Shown: positions 1 to 9,760, counted from the first letter of the stretch. The stretch is DNA of 64,000 nucleotides from Alteromonas sp. ALT199 (GCF_018619335.1 NZ_JAHHDX010000084.1:124001-188000); one strand, 5' to 3'. The notes: generated by a model from the sequence alone, not told the origin. Made by a program: numbers and translations.

Positions 1-1275
1 GCGCAGGGTACTTACGCGTTTACGGATAAGTTGTTTCTAACCCTAGGTGCTAGATATACGGAAGACCAGAAAGAAGATAAAGGTGGCCGAAACCTAGGGT
101 GTTTCTCAAACGAATGTTATACCGATGTGGCTTGGGGAGAGGTCTGGGATTATATTGATTGGTCAATTCCTTTAGATGAGCAAATTGAGAATACCAGCGC
201 GGTGCGTGCGAATTTAAATGCACTACCTGTTGATTACTACGACTCGCCTGTTGAAGGGGCTGAAGTAGACAGCGAAAATGACGTAAAACAAAGCTGGTCA
301 AAAACCACTTGGCGTGTGGGCTTAGATTATCAAGCCACTGCAGATACCCTGTTTTATAGCTATATTGCCAATGGCTTTAAAGGCGGCGGTATTGGCGACA
401 TTTTAATCAAGCAATCAGATGGTACACGCTTTGATACCAGTTACGATGGTGAAGAAGTGGTGACTTATGAGATTGGTGCCAAAACAACACTGTTAGACGG
501 CAAGATGAATCTGCGCGCAAATTACTTTTTCAGTGATTATAAAAACCAACAGTTCTCTACTTGGACAATTTACGACACTATCACTGAAATGCAGGAAGAC
601 CCGCGTACCGGTGAGATGATTGAAATGACCCAAGATTTTGGGACATTTTTAACCCGCAATGCATCTAACTCAAAAATCTCTGGCTTAGAGTTAGAGTTGG
701 ATTTAGTACCTTGGAAAGGTGGTTTCATTGGCGGTTATTTAACTTTTCTTGATACCGAAATTACATCTGACTATTGGAAAGCTTGGGGCTCAGAACCATC
801 ACAAGTTTTTGCTAATCCAGACGACGTAGAGATACCAGGAACCCTAGATACGTCTCAGCCTTGGTTTAGGAACCTAAAAGGCAATCAGTTAGCCTACTCC
901 CCCGAAGTCTCGTTTACATTGAATATCAGTCATACCTTTGAGTTGAGTAACGGTGGGCGAATCATCCCATTCGTTAATATTCATTGGGAAGACGACTCTT
1001 ATACCTCAATCGACAATACCGATAAATGGGATATTCCTGCGGAAGCATTAAACGAAGGGATTGATTTAGATATCTACTCTGATAAACGAGAAGCATGGGC
1101 GATGATTAATGCGAACTTGAAGTACGAGACAGCTGATAGTACTTGGTATATAGAAGGAGGAATTTATAACCTTACCGATGAAGATGTGAATTGGTGGCAA
1201 GGCTATTCTGGTAGTACACCTGTTGCTGGTAAAGCAAGACGTAACTGGAACATTCGAGTTGGATACAACTTTTAA
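1..1275 (+). CDS. TonB-dependent receptor, C-terminal part (partial at window edge)
   Basis: The frame is open from the first base, so the gene begins before the window; 424 residues are visible. They show the alternating aromatic and polar strands of an outer-membrane beta-barrel and end in the aromatic C-terminus typical of TonB-dependent receptors (last residues RVGYNF). Several long extracellular-type loops rich in Asp, Trp and Thr are present. The receptor would bring an oligosaccharide into the periplasm using TonB energy. The next genes encode a sugar permease and a GH3 beta-glucosidase, so a beta-glucan oligosaccharide is the likely substrate (inference). The plug domain and any TonB box lie outside the window, so the family call is firm but the substrate is not. 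Confidence 0.9.
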   Translation, partial: AQGTYAFTDKLFLTLGARYTEDQKEDKGGRNLGCFSNECYTDVAWGEVWDYIDWSIPLDEQIENTSAVRANLNALPVDYYDSPVEGAEVDSENDVKQSWSKTTWRVGLDYQATADTLFYSYIANGFKGGGIGDILIKQSDGTRFDTSYDGEEVVTYEIGAKTTLLDGKMNLRANYFFSDYKNQQFSTWTIYDTITEMQEDPRTGEMIEMTQDFGTFLTRNASNSKISGLELELDLVPWKGGFIGGYLTFLDTEITSDYWKAWGSEPSQVFANPDDVEIPGTLDTSQPWFRNLKGNQLAYSPEVSFTLNISHTFELSNGGRIIPFVNIHWEDDSYTSIDNTDKWDIPAEALNEGIDLDIYSDKREAWAMINANLKYETADSTWYIEGGIYNLTDEDVNWWQGYSGSTPVAGKARRNWNIRVGYNF

Positions 1276-1310
1276 CTGACAATACCAATTGGTCTTGTTG
1301 ACCGCACAAG

Positions 1311-1349
1311 CAAGGCCTCGTGATATCTCTTCAGATTCGCGAGGCCTTG
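1311..1349. terminator. Intergenic perfect hairpin between receptor and permease genes
   Basis: A 10-bp perfect inverted repeat (CAAGGCCTCG / CGAGGCCTTG) encloses a 19-nt loop just after the receptor stop codon. No strong T-run follows, so it is more likely an attenuator or mRNA-stabilising hairpin that lowers downstream expression than a full terminator. Confidence 0.4.
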
Positions 1350-1391
1350 ATCAACGTATTTATCTTGATTTTATATTACCAAGGAAGCGCG

Positions 1392-2636
1392 ATGACAACT
1401 CCTAGTTTTGTTATCAATAGCCAGCACCATACGCAAAACCCTAGTGGGTACGTGTTCCCACTAACGGTGCTCACCTCATTGTTTTTTATGTGGGGTTTTA
1501 TCACCTGTTTAAACGATATACTGATCCCCCATTTAAAAGCAGCATTTAGCTTAAGTTACACCCAAGCAATGTTGGTTCAATTCTGTTTTTTTGGGGCCTA
1601 TTTCATTGTTTCATTACCCGCAGGTAAATTACTGAAACGCATCGGCTATCAAAAAGGGATTGTGGTGGGTTTGGTGATAGCTGCATTAGGCTGTTTACTA
1701 TTTTACCCAGCCGCCTCTAGCCATAGTTACCCTTTATTCCTTTCTGCGTTGTTCGTACTTGCCTCGGGAATCACTATTTTACAAGTCTCAGCAAACCCTT
1801 ATGTGACCTTCCTAGGGCCAACTAAGACTGCGTCTTCGCGTTTAACATTAACTCAAGCATTTAATTCTTTGGGTACGACAATTGCGCCCTATTTGGGGGC
1901 GTTATTTATTCTTAACGAAGCAGTAAGCACAGTTTCAGTTAACCCATCTGCTGAGTCGGTGCAAGGGCCCTATTTAGTGCTGGTGGCATTGTTATTATTG
2001 TTAGCGGCAATCTTTGCGCTTATCAAACTACCTCACATCCCCAGCGCTACAGTGACTGAAAGTGAAGTCATAGGCGCTAGTGCATGGCAACAGCGCCATT
2101 TAGTATTAGGTGCGCTGGGTATTTTTGTGTATGTCGGTGCTGAAGTGGCGATTGGGAGCTTTATAGTCAACTTTTTAGGCGAGAAAAATATTGCGGCGCT
2201 AGAAGAAGCAGAGGCGGCAAAATACTTAACCTATTATTGGGGTGGAGCTATGGTCGGCCGCTTCATTGGCGCCGCGGCGTTACAAAAAGTTTCTGGCGGA
2301 AAGGTACTGGCATTCAACGCCGCTACAGCCTGTGTGCTATTACTGTTTACCGTGCTAGCTTCTGGCAGCGTTGCCATGTGGTCCGTATTGCTGATTGGCT
2401 TGTGCAACTCAGTGATGTTTCCCACTATCTTCAGTTTGGCCTTAAACAACTTAGGAAAACTGACTCCTCAAGGCTCTGGCATATTGTGTTTAGCCATTGT
2501 GGGCGGTGCCATTGTCCCTCTTATCCAGGGTGTACTAGCAGACATCCTAGGCGTGCAATTAGCCTTTATTTTACCTCTTTTTTGCTATCTATATATTGCT
2601 TACTACGGCTTGGTAGGAAGCCGAGTAACAGCTTAA
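1392..2636 (+). CDS. MFS sugar transporter, FHS family (glucose/galactose type)
   Basis: A 414-residue inner-membrane transporter with about twelve hydrophobic helices. The first helix carries the motif [12 protein letters not shown] followed by ILIPHLK, characteristic of the fucose/glucose-galactose H+ symporter (FHS) family. It probably moves glucose or a related hexose released by the downstream GH3 enzyme across the inner membrane. The ATG was preferred over an upstream GTG because AAGGAA lies about five bases before it and because the protein then begins like its family. The GH3 start follows 17 bases after its stop, suggesting one transcript with that gene. The exact sugar cannot be told from sequence. 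Confidence 0.88.
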   Translation: MTTPSFVINSQHHTQNPSGYVFPLTVLTSLFFMWGFITCLNDILIPHLKAAFSLSYTQAMLVQFCFFGAYFIVSLPAGKLLKRIGYQKGIVVGLVIAALGCLLFYPAASSHSYPLFLSALFVLASGITILQVSANPYVTFLGPTKTASSRLTLTQAFNSLGTTIAPYLGALFILNEAVSTVSVNPSAESVQGPYLVLVALLLLLAAIFALIKLPHIPSATVTESEVIGASAWQQRHLVLGALGIFVYVGAEVAIGSFIVNFLGEKNIAALEEAEAAKYLTYYWGGAMVGRFIGAAALQKVSGGKVLAFNAATACVLLLFTVLASGSVAMWSVLLIGLCNSVMFPTIFSLALNNLGKLTPQGSGILCLAIVGGAIVPLIQGVLADILGVQLAFILPLFCYLYIAYYGLVGSRVTA

Positions 2637-2653
2637 CGTGATTGGAAACGAAC

Positions 2654-5206
2654 ATGAGTAAACTAATAACTATAAGTGTAATCCTAAGCTTGATGTGTGG
2701 TCTCGCTGCATGTAAAAGTGAAAATAATTCACAAACACCTTCTGCCAAAAATGCCGCTGACATATGGCCAAAATTGGATATTGCGGTGAAGCAAGACCCA
2801 CAGGTAGAAGAACAAGTTAAACAAATATTGGCGACGATGACGCTAAAGCAAAAAGTCGCGCAAATGATTCAGCCAGAAATACGCGATATATCAGTAGCCG
2901 ATATGCGTAAATATGGCTTCGGTTCTTATCTAAACGGTGGCGGAGCTTTCCCAAACAACAAGAAACATTCCAGCGCCGATGATTGGGTTAAGTTGGCCGA
3001 CGAAATGTATTTAGCCTCCGTGGATGACAGCTTAGATGGCACAACTATCCCTACTATGTGGGGAACTGACGCTGTGCATGGTCACAATAACGTCATTGGC
3101 GCGACTTTATTTCCTCATAACATCGGGTTGGGCGCAGCCAACAATCCGGATTTAATTGAAAGAATTGCAAACATTACGGCCACTGAAGTAATGGCCACTG
3201 GTATTGATTGGGTTTTTGCACCTACCGTAGCAGTGGTGCGCGATGATCGATGGGGACGCACCTATGAAGGCTACTCAGAAGACCCTGAAATTGTCAGAAA
3301 CTATGCCGCATCCATTGTAAAGGGGTTACAAGGAGAGGCGAATAAAGACTTTTTGTCAGACAACCGAGTGATTAGTACGGTGAAACACTTTATTGGTGAT
3401 GGTGGCACTTTAGATGGTGATGACCAAGGTGACAATATCAGTAGCGAACAAGAATTGTTTGATATCCATGCTCAGGGTTACGTGGGAGGCCTAACCGCAG
3501 GCGCTCAGTCTGTAATGGCTTCGTTCAATAGTTGGCAAGGCGATAAAATTCACGGTAATCAGTATTTATTGACCGAGGTACTTAAAAAACAGATGGGCTT
3601 CGATGGGTTTGTTGTTGGTGATTGGAATGGCCACGGCCAAGTCGAAAATTGCAGCAATGAAAGTTGCCCCCAAGCCGTTAATGCAGGATTGGATATTTTC
3701 ATGGTGCCAACAGGTGCGTGGCTTCCTTTATACGAAAATACCATAGCTCAGGTTAAAAACGGTACTATTCCAATGTCGCGTATCAATGACGCTGTTACGC
3801 GCATTTTACGAGTTAAAGTGCGTGCGGGATTATTCGATAAGCCCAACCCAGCAAAGCGCAAATTTTCCGGGCAAAGCGAATTAATTGGTCATAAAAGCCA
3901 TAGAGAAGTTGCACGACAAGCGGTTCGCGAGTCCTTAGTTTTATTAAAAAATAAAAATCACTTGCTACCATTAGATCCGAAGCAGTCAATTCTGATTGCC
4001 GGTGATGCAGCAGATAACATTGGCAAACAATCTGGCGGCTGGTCGATTACTTGGCAAGGCACTAACAATAGCAATGCAGATTTCCCAGGGGGAAGCTCAA
4101 TATTTGCGGGGTTAAGTAAGCAGATCAATGCAGCTGGTGGGCAGGTAGAGCTAAATGAGCACGGCGATTTTACCAATAAGCCCGACGTTGCCATTGTGGT
4201 ATTTGGCGAAGAACCCTATGCAGAAGGGCATGGCGACAGAGCTAGTTTGGCTTATCAACAGGGAAACAAACGAGACCTCGCCCTATTGAAGAAACTGAAA
4301 GCACAAGGAATCCCCGTGGTTGCGGTTTTCATATCGGGACGACCAATGTGGGTTAACGCCGAACTTAATACTTCAGACGCATTCGTTGCAGCTTGGCTTC
4401 CAGGCTCTGAAGGAGATGGTATCGCCGAAGTAATACTCGCAAATCCGGATGGATCCATTCAACACGATTTCAAAGGTAAACTATCTTTTTCTTGGCCTAA
4501 ATCTGCTCAGCAAACCACTGTAAACCATGGTGATTTAGACTATGCGCCGCTATTACCCTATGGGTTCGGGTTAACCTACCAAGATGAAAACCTGTTAGCT
4601 GATAATCTGTCTGAGCAAGTCGAGCTGAATTTAAATCAAACCCAGCGCACAATGTTATATACAGGCGCTATGCACAAACCATGGGAAATGCATTTATTTT
4701 CTGGTGAGAAAGAAATTGCGGTTAATTCTAACTCTCATCAATTAAACGGATTAACTTTTCGCACTGTGGATAGAGAGGTCCAAGAGGATTCGTTTTTAGT
4801 TAATTTAGATGGCAATCAATTGTCTGGTGTGAAAATAGTCAGTGAAAGTCATTTTAAGGAAGACCTCAACCAAGAATTTTTGGCTGGCAGTACAATATCA
4901 ATGTTAATCAAAGTGACTAAGAAACCTAGCGACAATGTCTACATCGCCATGAATTGTGAAAGTTTTGGCGACGACGCAGGCAGTTGCAGTGGGAGACTAG
5001 ATATCAGCTCAATAGTCGATGCATTGCCGGTTGACGAGTGGCATCCTCTGAATATTGACTTGCAGTGCTTTGCGAAATTGGGTATTAAGTTTGATAGCTT
5101 AGTGTCGCCTTTTTCATTAGAATCTGCAGGTGCAATGCAAATATCACTATCGGAAATAGGGTTCATTCCGCAGCCTTCCGATGAAGCGACATTTAGCTGT
5201 AATTGA
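2654..5206 (+). CDS. Glycoside hydrolase family 3 beta-glucosidase / exo-beta-glucanase lipoprotein
   Basis: About 850 residues. The N-terminus is a lipoprotein signal with lipobox LAAC (Cys20), so the enzyme is anchored to a membrane facing the periplasm or outside. The GH3 TIM barrel contains GTDAVHGHNN, the KHFIGDGGT substrate-binding stretch and the nucleophile in VVGDWNG (Asp near residue 323). The second domain holds the likely acid/base Glu in FGEEPYAEGHGD (about residue 518). Roughly 190 residues follow the usual GH3 core, an arrangement recalled from marine exo-1,3/1,4-beta-glucanases of the ExoP type. It would cleave glucose from the non-reducing ends of beta-glucans. The ATG was chosen over an in-frame TTG four codons upstream because GGAAACGA precedes it and a clean lipoprotein signal results. 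Confidence 0.92.
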   Translation: MSKLITISVILSLMCGLAACKSENNSQTPSAKNAADIWPKLDIAVKQDPQVEEQVKQILATMTLKQKVAQMIQPEIRDISVADMRKYGFGSYLNGGGAFPNNKKHSSADDWVKLADEMYLASVDDSLDGTTIPTMWGTDAVHGHNNVIGATLFPHNIGLGAANNPDLIERIANITATEVMATGIDWVFAPTVAVVRDDRWGRTYEGYSEDPEIVRNYAASIVKGLQGEANKDFLSDNRVISTVKHFIGDGGTLDGDDQGDNISSEQELFDIHAQGYVGGLTAGAQSVMASFNSWQGDKIHGNQYLLTEVLKKQMGFDGFVVGDWNGHGQVENCSNESCPQAVNAGLDIFMVPTGAWLPLYENTIAQVKNGTIPMSRINDAVTRILRVKVRAGLFDKPNPAKRKFSGQSELIGHKSHREVARQAVRESLVLLKNKNHLLPLDPKQSILIAGDAADNIGKQSGGWSITWQGTNNSNADFPGGSSIFAGLSKQINAAGGQVELNEHGDFTNKPDVAIVVFGEEPYAEGHGDRASLAYQQGNKRDLALLKKLKAQGIPVVAVFISGRPMWVNAELNTSDAFVAAWLPGSEGDGIAEVILANPDGSIQHDFKGKLSFSWPKSAQQTTVNHGDLDYAPLLPYGFGLTYQDENLLADNLSEQVELNLNQTQRTMLYTGAMHKPWEMHLFSGEKEIAVNSNSHQLNGLTFRTVDREVQEDSFLVNLDGNQLSGVKIVSESHFKEDLNQEFLAGSTISMLIKVTKKPSDNVYIAMNCESFGDDAGSCSGRLDISSIVDALPVDEWHPLNIDLQCFAKLGIKFDSLVSPFSLESAGAMQISLSEIGFIPQPSDEATFSCN

Positions 5207-5237
5207 GCTAACGGATAGCTGGCTACAACTGATAAAG

Positions 5238-5284
5238 AAAACTTGTTCTAAGATTAACGCATTATCTTGGGACAAGTTTTCAGC
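5238..5284 (+). terminator. Terminator after GH3 gene
   Basis: Two 17-base arms (AAAACTTGTTCTAAGAT and ATCTTGGGACAAGTTTT) pair with only two G-T wobbles around a 9-base loop. The right arm ends in TTTT. It lies 31 bases after the GH3 stop and should end the receptor-permease-glucosidase transcript. Confidence 0.75.
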
Positions 5285-5488
5285 AGGTTGCTAGAGCATA
5301 TATCGTAATTGGTATTGGTAACTTCCCTATCAACAAATTCGTTGGTTGAGATTGAAAATTACGATAGCATCGGTAGCGGATTTATTACTCACATATTCTG
5401 ACAAATTATTGCGGTGTACAGTGGGCACCTTTCGAAGGATTTTATTTAATTACGCCTATGTCGAAGTTTAAATGTGTAGTTACGCTCT

Positions 5489-6649
5489 ATGAGTAGCGTT
5501 GTATTTAACTTAAATGACATCACATTAGTAATGACTATTGTTCTGTCAATTTTGTTTTCCTTAATGCTGTTATCCAGTCACCGTATGAATGATAATAGCG
5601 CTTACTTACTCGCAGCATTCTTAATTTCCCACGCATTTATAGCTTTTCATGAGTTGACCTTCTTCGGAGAAAAGTTTCGTTTTGAAGCCTTGGAATTTGC
5701 GCCAAATATACTTTTTGTAGGTAGTCTCGCGTATTGTCTAGATGCAGTATTGCTCTACTTTTATATTAAGTCATCGGTGTTTAGTGATTTCAAATTTTCT
5801 AAAAAATATTTAGTGCACCTTATTCCTTTCTTCCTATACGCCATCTATTTGATCTTTAATTACTACAGCCTTAGTGACATCGCAAAACAAATCGTTATTG
5901 AGAATTGGGGGCTGTATAGCACATGGCACTATGTTGCCACTGATACTTCTATTAAGCTCCTCAGGTTAGCTTACTTAATCGGTTGCTTTGTTTTAATCGC
6001 TAGATACCATAAACGTCATAAAGAAGAGCGGGCGGATATTTCAACTATTGATTTAAATTGGCTTCGTTTACTTCTTATAGGTTTTTTGGCCATTATGCTC
6101 ACAGAAGCTTTTTTAAGCATATTGAAAGTCATCAATCTTAGCTATGTAATTGAAGTAGAAACGTTTATTAGTATAGGTCTACTTTCTTACTACATTACCT
6201 TTTTGCTAGTAGTCTCTTTATTATTTTATAGTGTAACTAAATCCCATTCTATTATTCCCATTCCAACAACAGATGAAAATCAGAATTTTGACGAAAAGAG
6301 TGTGTACAAGCCCGTCTATATTGAACGGATAGAAACTATAATGCGGAAGGAAAAGCCTTATCTTTTATCAGATATTACCATTGATGAATTGGCCAAAAAA
6401 CTGCACGTTTCAACTAAAGATTTATCAGTTACTTTAAATCGTCATTTTCAAATGAATTTTTACGAATTTATTAATAATTACCGAATTGAAGAAGCTAAAA
6501 CTTTGTTGGTAGAGGACGTAAACAAATCTATTACCGACATTTACTTTGACGTGGGATTCAATAGTAAGTCAGTTTTTTATACTTTTTTTAATAAAAAAGA
6601 AGGGATTACCCCCTCAGAATTTAGAAAACGTCATAGTAACAACTCTTAA
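5489..6649 (+). CDS. AraC-family regulator with N-terminal membrane domain
   Basis: 386 residues. Residues 1 to about 250 form around seven hydrophobic helices. The last 100 residues form an AraC-type double helix-turn-helix, including IDELAKKLHVSTKDLS and the second-helix region DIYFDVGFNSKSVFYTFFNKKEG followed by TPSEFRK. Such 7TM-AraC proteins sense a signal in or through the membrane and control nearby sugar genes. Its place after the GH3 gene suggests it regulates the beta-glucan locus (inference). No strong ribosome site precedes the ATG. The 280-base gap before it contains the upstream terminator and no other gene. Confidence 0.85.
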   Translation: MSSVVFNLNDITLVMTIVLSILFSLMLLSSHRMNDNSAYLLAAFLISHAFIAFHELTFFGEKFRFEALEFAPNILFVGSLAYCLDAVLLYFYIKSSVFSDFKFSKKYLVHLIPFFLYAIYLIFNYYSLSDIAKQIVIENWGLYSTWHYVATDTSIKLLRLAYLIGCFVLIARYHKRHKEERADISTIDLNWLRLLLIGFLAIMLTEAFLSILKVINLSYVIEVETFISIGLLSYYITFLLVVSLLFYSVTKSHSIIPIPTTDENQNFDEKSVYKPVYIERIETIMRKEKPYLLSDITIDELAKKLHVSTKDLSVTLNRHFQMNFYEFINNYRIEEAKTLLVEDVNKSITDIYFDVGFNSKSVFYTFFNKKEGITPSEFRKRHSNNS

Positions 6650-6768
6650 TTGCAGATACTTATTTGTTCTAATTATTCAGACCAGTTGACTACAATAGTA
6701 AAAAACAAAATTCTATGAGTAAATTGACCACTGAAACACTTTGCTTTTGAGGAGTAACAGTTAAATTT

Positions 6769-7032
6769 TCATGGCTTACCCTCAACCTGCCCATGAAAAG
6801 CCTCAATCGCCTTATCAAAGCTTTCATCGTTGTCGAAATAAAGCTGGCTTAGTCGGCTTTTCTTTATTTTGTAGGTAGCACTTGCAAAGGCTAGCGCTTC
6901 TCTAAAGCTACTAAATTCTTCATCGAATACTTTGAGCACTTCGCCCTGTGGTTTTGCTACCCGCGTTATGTTGCCGTTTACTTCATAGTCGAACCCAGGA
7001 AATTGAAGGCGTGAAAGGGTTTCTTTGCCCAA
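6769..7032 (-). CDS. Small hypothetical protein, possibly 3' part of a split gene
   Basis: An 87-residue frame starting at TTG. It is charged, with a predicted mixed alpha/beta character and no signal peptide or membrane helix, and I do not recognise a family. Its first 55 bases overlap the end of the upstream frame, shifted by one base. Read across the junction without the shift, ...GGSDWAKE would run smoothly into TLSRLQFPGFDYEVNGN, so the two frames may be one gene broken by a one-base change. No convincing ribosome site belongs to the TTG, which also favours a split gene. Confidence 0.45.
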   Translation of the reverse strand: MGKETLSRLQFPGFDYEVNGNITRVAKPQGEVLKVFDEEFSSFREALAFASATYKIKKSRLSQLYFDNDESFDKAIEAFHGQVEGKP

Positions 7033-7388
7033 TCGCTACCGCCTTTTAGGCTTATTTGAAATGCGGCGTCCATTTCTTCTATTTCTTCCATGCTCCAATG
7101 GTTAAACACCCTAATGGCCTTTTTGTACTTTTCTGCCAATCGCTTTTTTAAGGTGTTTATTCTGGGTTCTAGGGTGCCGTTGTTTTCGTTTTTTAGTAGG
7201 TCGAAGCATTCGTTACATGAAGGTACGGAAATGAAGTCGGCCTGTAAGTGTCCGCTTTGCCAGTCGTGAATGAATTTTATGGGTGGGATAAAGTCTTGGC
7301 GGGCCGATTCACAACCACAATAAATGCACCGACTAAAGTCTGCTGAGCATACTGCTCTTAAGGGCCTGTAAAACTTTGTGTAACGCAA
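6978..7388 (-). CDS. CxxC zinc-ribbon, HNH-like small protein
   Basis: 136 residues read from a TTG. Two cysteine knuckles, CIYCGC near residue 21 and CNEC near residue 58, are spaced as in zinc-ribbon/HNH-type proteins. A clear HNH catalytic core is not visible: the stretch between the knuckles contains IKFIHDWQSGH, but the usual DH...N...H pattern is not evident. It may be a non-catalytic relative or a degraded nuclease. The start has no good Shine-Dalgarno site and the frame stays open upstream, so the true 5' end is uncertain. The gene sits alone between two AraC-type regulators. Confidence 0.5.
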   Translation of the reverse strand: MRYTKFYRPLRAVCSADFSRCIYCGCESARQDFIPPIKFIHDWQSGHLQADFISVPSCNECFDLLKNENNGTLEPRINTLKKRLAEKYKKAIRVFNHWSMEEIEEMDAAFQISLKGGSDWAKKPFHAFNFLGSTMK

Positions 7389-7475
7389 TGCTAAGGTTAT
7401 GCTTTTAATGTGTAATACGCTTACAGTAACACAGCACAGCGCACAACATAATAATTGCCTACATCGTGCAGCGCG

Positions 7476-8456
7476 TTACTTTCTGCTTGTAGTGTGCTGA
7501 TAGATATCGCGCCAGCGCGATATATTCATTCCAAAAGTGCGTTTGAATAGCCTGTTAAAGTGTCCTGAGTCTTGATAACCAACTGCCCACGCTATTTCTT
7601 CTACGCTTTTATCACTATGCTTTAAGAGTTCCTTCCCTTGCTCTATTCTTAGCTGCTGAATATAGCCTAACGGGGTTTCACCTGTGGCTTCCTTAAACCT
7701 GCGCTTAAACGTACGCTCAGTCATATTAATACGCGTAGCCATTTCTCCAATTGTGACTTTTTCAGCGAAGTGTATTTCTAGCCATTGCTGAATATTTAAA
7801 ATATCGTCGTCTTGATGGTAGGTTTGATGGTTAAGCGATGTCGTTTCTAAGTTTACGCCACGACGGAAATCGACAAGAAACGCTTGCTCTATAGCTTCGC
7901 CTACCGCTTTGCAACTTAACCGCGATATTAAAAAAACAATAATTTCTAATGCCGCATTTAGTCCCGCCGAGCAATACAGTTCACCAGTGGCGGTAATAAA
8001 GCGATCTGCCATTAAATTTACTTTGGGAAACGCCCTGGCAAAGCGAGCCTGCTTATGCCAATGCGTGGTACCCATTCTGTCGTTTAATAGTCCTGCCTGC
8101 GCTAAAAAGAAGGCACCCGTGGCAGCTGCCATTATTGGAATGCCTCTGCTGTGCCACTGTCGCAATTTAGGGTATAGCGCCGCTTGCTGAGTAAGCAAAG
8201 GCGTAATATCACCCCACACACTATGCAATATCACTAAGTCGGTTTCATCTATTTCGGCTAGCGCACAATCTGGTGTTATCGCCAATCCGCTAAACGTAGT
8301 GGTGGGTAGGCCGTCAATGGTTACCAACTTAACTGCTATAGGGCTACCAAGCAGCTTTTGTTGTAAATCAGACGCAAACTTAAGTACATCGTGAGTAAGC
8401 CCCATACTTAAACCCATGGTGTTTTCGCTGGCATATAAGGTTACGTGTTTAAGCAT
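7476..8456 (-). CDS. GlxA-family transcriptional regulator (DJ-1/PfpI plus AraC HTH)
   Basis: 326 residues. Residues 1-190 form a DJ-1/PfpI glutamine-amidotransferase-like sensing domain. The position usually held by a nucleophilic Cys reads AAATGAFFLAQAG, without Cys, as in many regulators that sense rather than catalyse. Residues 225-320 are an AraC-type DNA-binding domain ending ...VGYQDSGHFNRLFKRTFGM. The ATG is chosen over upstream starts because AGAGGA lies just before it. The gene diverges from the acyl-CoA dehydrogenase gene across a 136-base gap, so it is the likely controller of the eight-gene operon to its right. The known atu operon regulator is a TetR protein (AtuR), so this pairing would differ. 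Confidence 0.85.
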   Translation of the reverse strand: MLKHVTLYASENTMGLSMGLTHDVLKFASDLQQKLLGSPIAVKLVTIDGLPTTTFSGLAITPDCALAEIDETDLVILHSVWGDITPLLTQQAALYPKLRQWHSRGIPIMAAATGAFFLAQAGLLNDRMGTTHWHKQARFARAFPKVNLMADRFITATGELYCSAGLNAALEIIVFLISRLSCKAVGEAIEQAFLVDFRRGVNLETTSLNHQTYHQDDDILNIQQWLEIHFAEKVTIGEMATRINMTERTFKRRFKEATGETPLGYIQQLRIEQGKELLKHSDKSVEEIAWAVGYQDSGHFNRLFKRTFGMNISRWRDIYQHTTSRK

Positions 8457-8592
8457 GCTTTCCTCTTTGTAGCGCTCCATTCTGATCTCGCCACTTTGGC
8501 CCGATTGGCCAGTTAATTGTCCCAAGTCACACTGTTAACATTATTTTCACAAAATTACTATGAAGCAGGTCACAATTCTATAGAGATTAAAA

Positions 8593-9747
8593 ATGCAATT
8601 TACTGAAGAACACAATGCACTTAGAAAAACGGTCCACGATTTTGTAAACCAAGAAATGGACCCATTTATTAACGAGTGGGAGCAGGAAGGCATTGCCCCG
8701 CTTCATAGTTTATTTAAAAAAATGGGTAACTTAGGGCTGTTGGGTATTCAAAAGCCTGAAGCCTACGGCGGTGCGGGTTTAGATTATAGCTACAACCTTG
8801 TATTTGCAGAAGAAATTGGTCGCGCTTACGGTGGCTCTATCCCCATGGCTATTGGGGTACAAACTGATATGGCTACCCCAGCCTTGGCCCGTTTTGGCAG
8901 CGATGAACTTAAACGCGAATTTTTAGCACCGGCTATTGCGGGCGATATGGTTGCCTGTATTGGGGTAAGCGAACCGGGCGCAGGGTCGGATGTAGCAGGC
9001 CTGAAAACCTCAGCCCGCACAGATGGCGATGACTACGTTATCAATGGCACTAAAATGTGGATAACCAACGCTACGCAAGCCGATTGGATTTGTTTGTTAG
9101 CGAACACCAGTGATGGTCAAGTACACGCCAATAAATCACTTATTGTTGTCCCCCTCAACACCCCGGGTATCACAATTTCTAAACCTTTAAACAAGCTAGG
9201 CATGCGTGCCAGCGACACCGGACAGATTTTTTTCGATAACGTTCGTGTACCCAAGCGCTTCTTAATTGGTGAAGAAAACAAAGGCTTCACTATGCAAATG
9301 ATGCAGTTTCAGGAAGAACGTATGTACGCTGCTGCAAGTGCTTTAAAAGGCATGGAGCGCATTATTAACGACACCATTGCCTGGGCTAAAGACCGTCAAA
9401 CCTTTGGTCAGCCAGTCATTAACAACCAAACTGTTCACTTCAAACTAGCCGAACTGCAAAGTGAAATTGAAGCGTTGCGCGCATTAACATGGCAGGCCTG
9501 TCAGGACCATATTGGAGGAAAAGATGCGACTTATTTAGCGTCTATTGCAAAACTTAAAAGTGGTCGATTATGGCGGCAGGTAAGTGATGGCTGTCTTCAA
9601 TACTGGGGCGGTATGGGCTTTATGTGGGATAACCCCGCGGCTCGTGCGTATCGCGATACACGCATATTGTCGATAGCAGGCGGTAGCGATGAAATGATGC
9701 TGGGCATTATTGCCAAGTATATGGATATTTTCCCGAAACGTAGATAG
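8593..9747 (+). CDS. Acyl-CoA dehydrogenase (citronellyl-CoA dehydrogenase AtuD-like)
   Basis: 384 residues, full length for the family. The FAD/acyl-CoA signature GVSEPGAGSDVAGL, the KMWITNA strand and the C-terminal helix GGSDEMMLGIIAKYM are all present. The likely catalytic base is the Glu in QFQEERMYAA, the isovaleryl-CoA-dehydrogenase-type position, which fits branched substrates. It would introduce the alpha-beta double bond, passing electrons to ETF. It is the first gene of a co-directional operon with carboxylase, hydratase and AtuA genes, which favours a terpenoid or other branched acyl-CoA such as citronellyl-CoA over plain fatty acids (inference). AtuD versus a general branched-chain enzyme cannot be settled from sequence. 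Confidence 0.85.
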   Translation: MQFTEEHNALRKTVHDFVNQEMDPFINEWEQEGIAPLHSLFKKMGNLGLLGIQKPEAYGGAGLDYSYNLVFAEEIGRAYGGSIPMAIGVQTDMATPALARFGSDELKREFLAPAIAGDMVACIGVSEPGAGSDVAGLKTSARTDGDDYVINGTKMWITNATQADWICLLANTSDGQVHANKSLIVVPLNTPGITISKPLNKLGMRASDTGQIFFDNVRVPKRFLIGEENKGFTMQMMQFQEERMYAAASALKGMERIINDTIAWAKDRQTFGQPVINNQTVHFKLAELQSEIEALRALTWQACQDHIGGKDATYLASIAKLKSGRLWRQVSDGCLQYWGGMGFMWDNPAARAYRDTRILSIAGGSDEMMLGIIAKYMDIFPKRR

Positions 9748-9760
9748 CGCTGTGCTCAAT

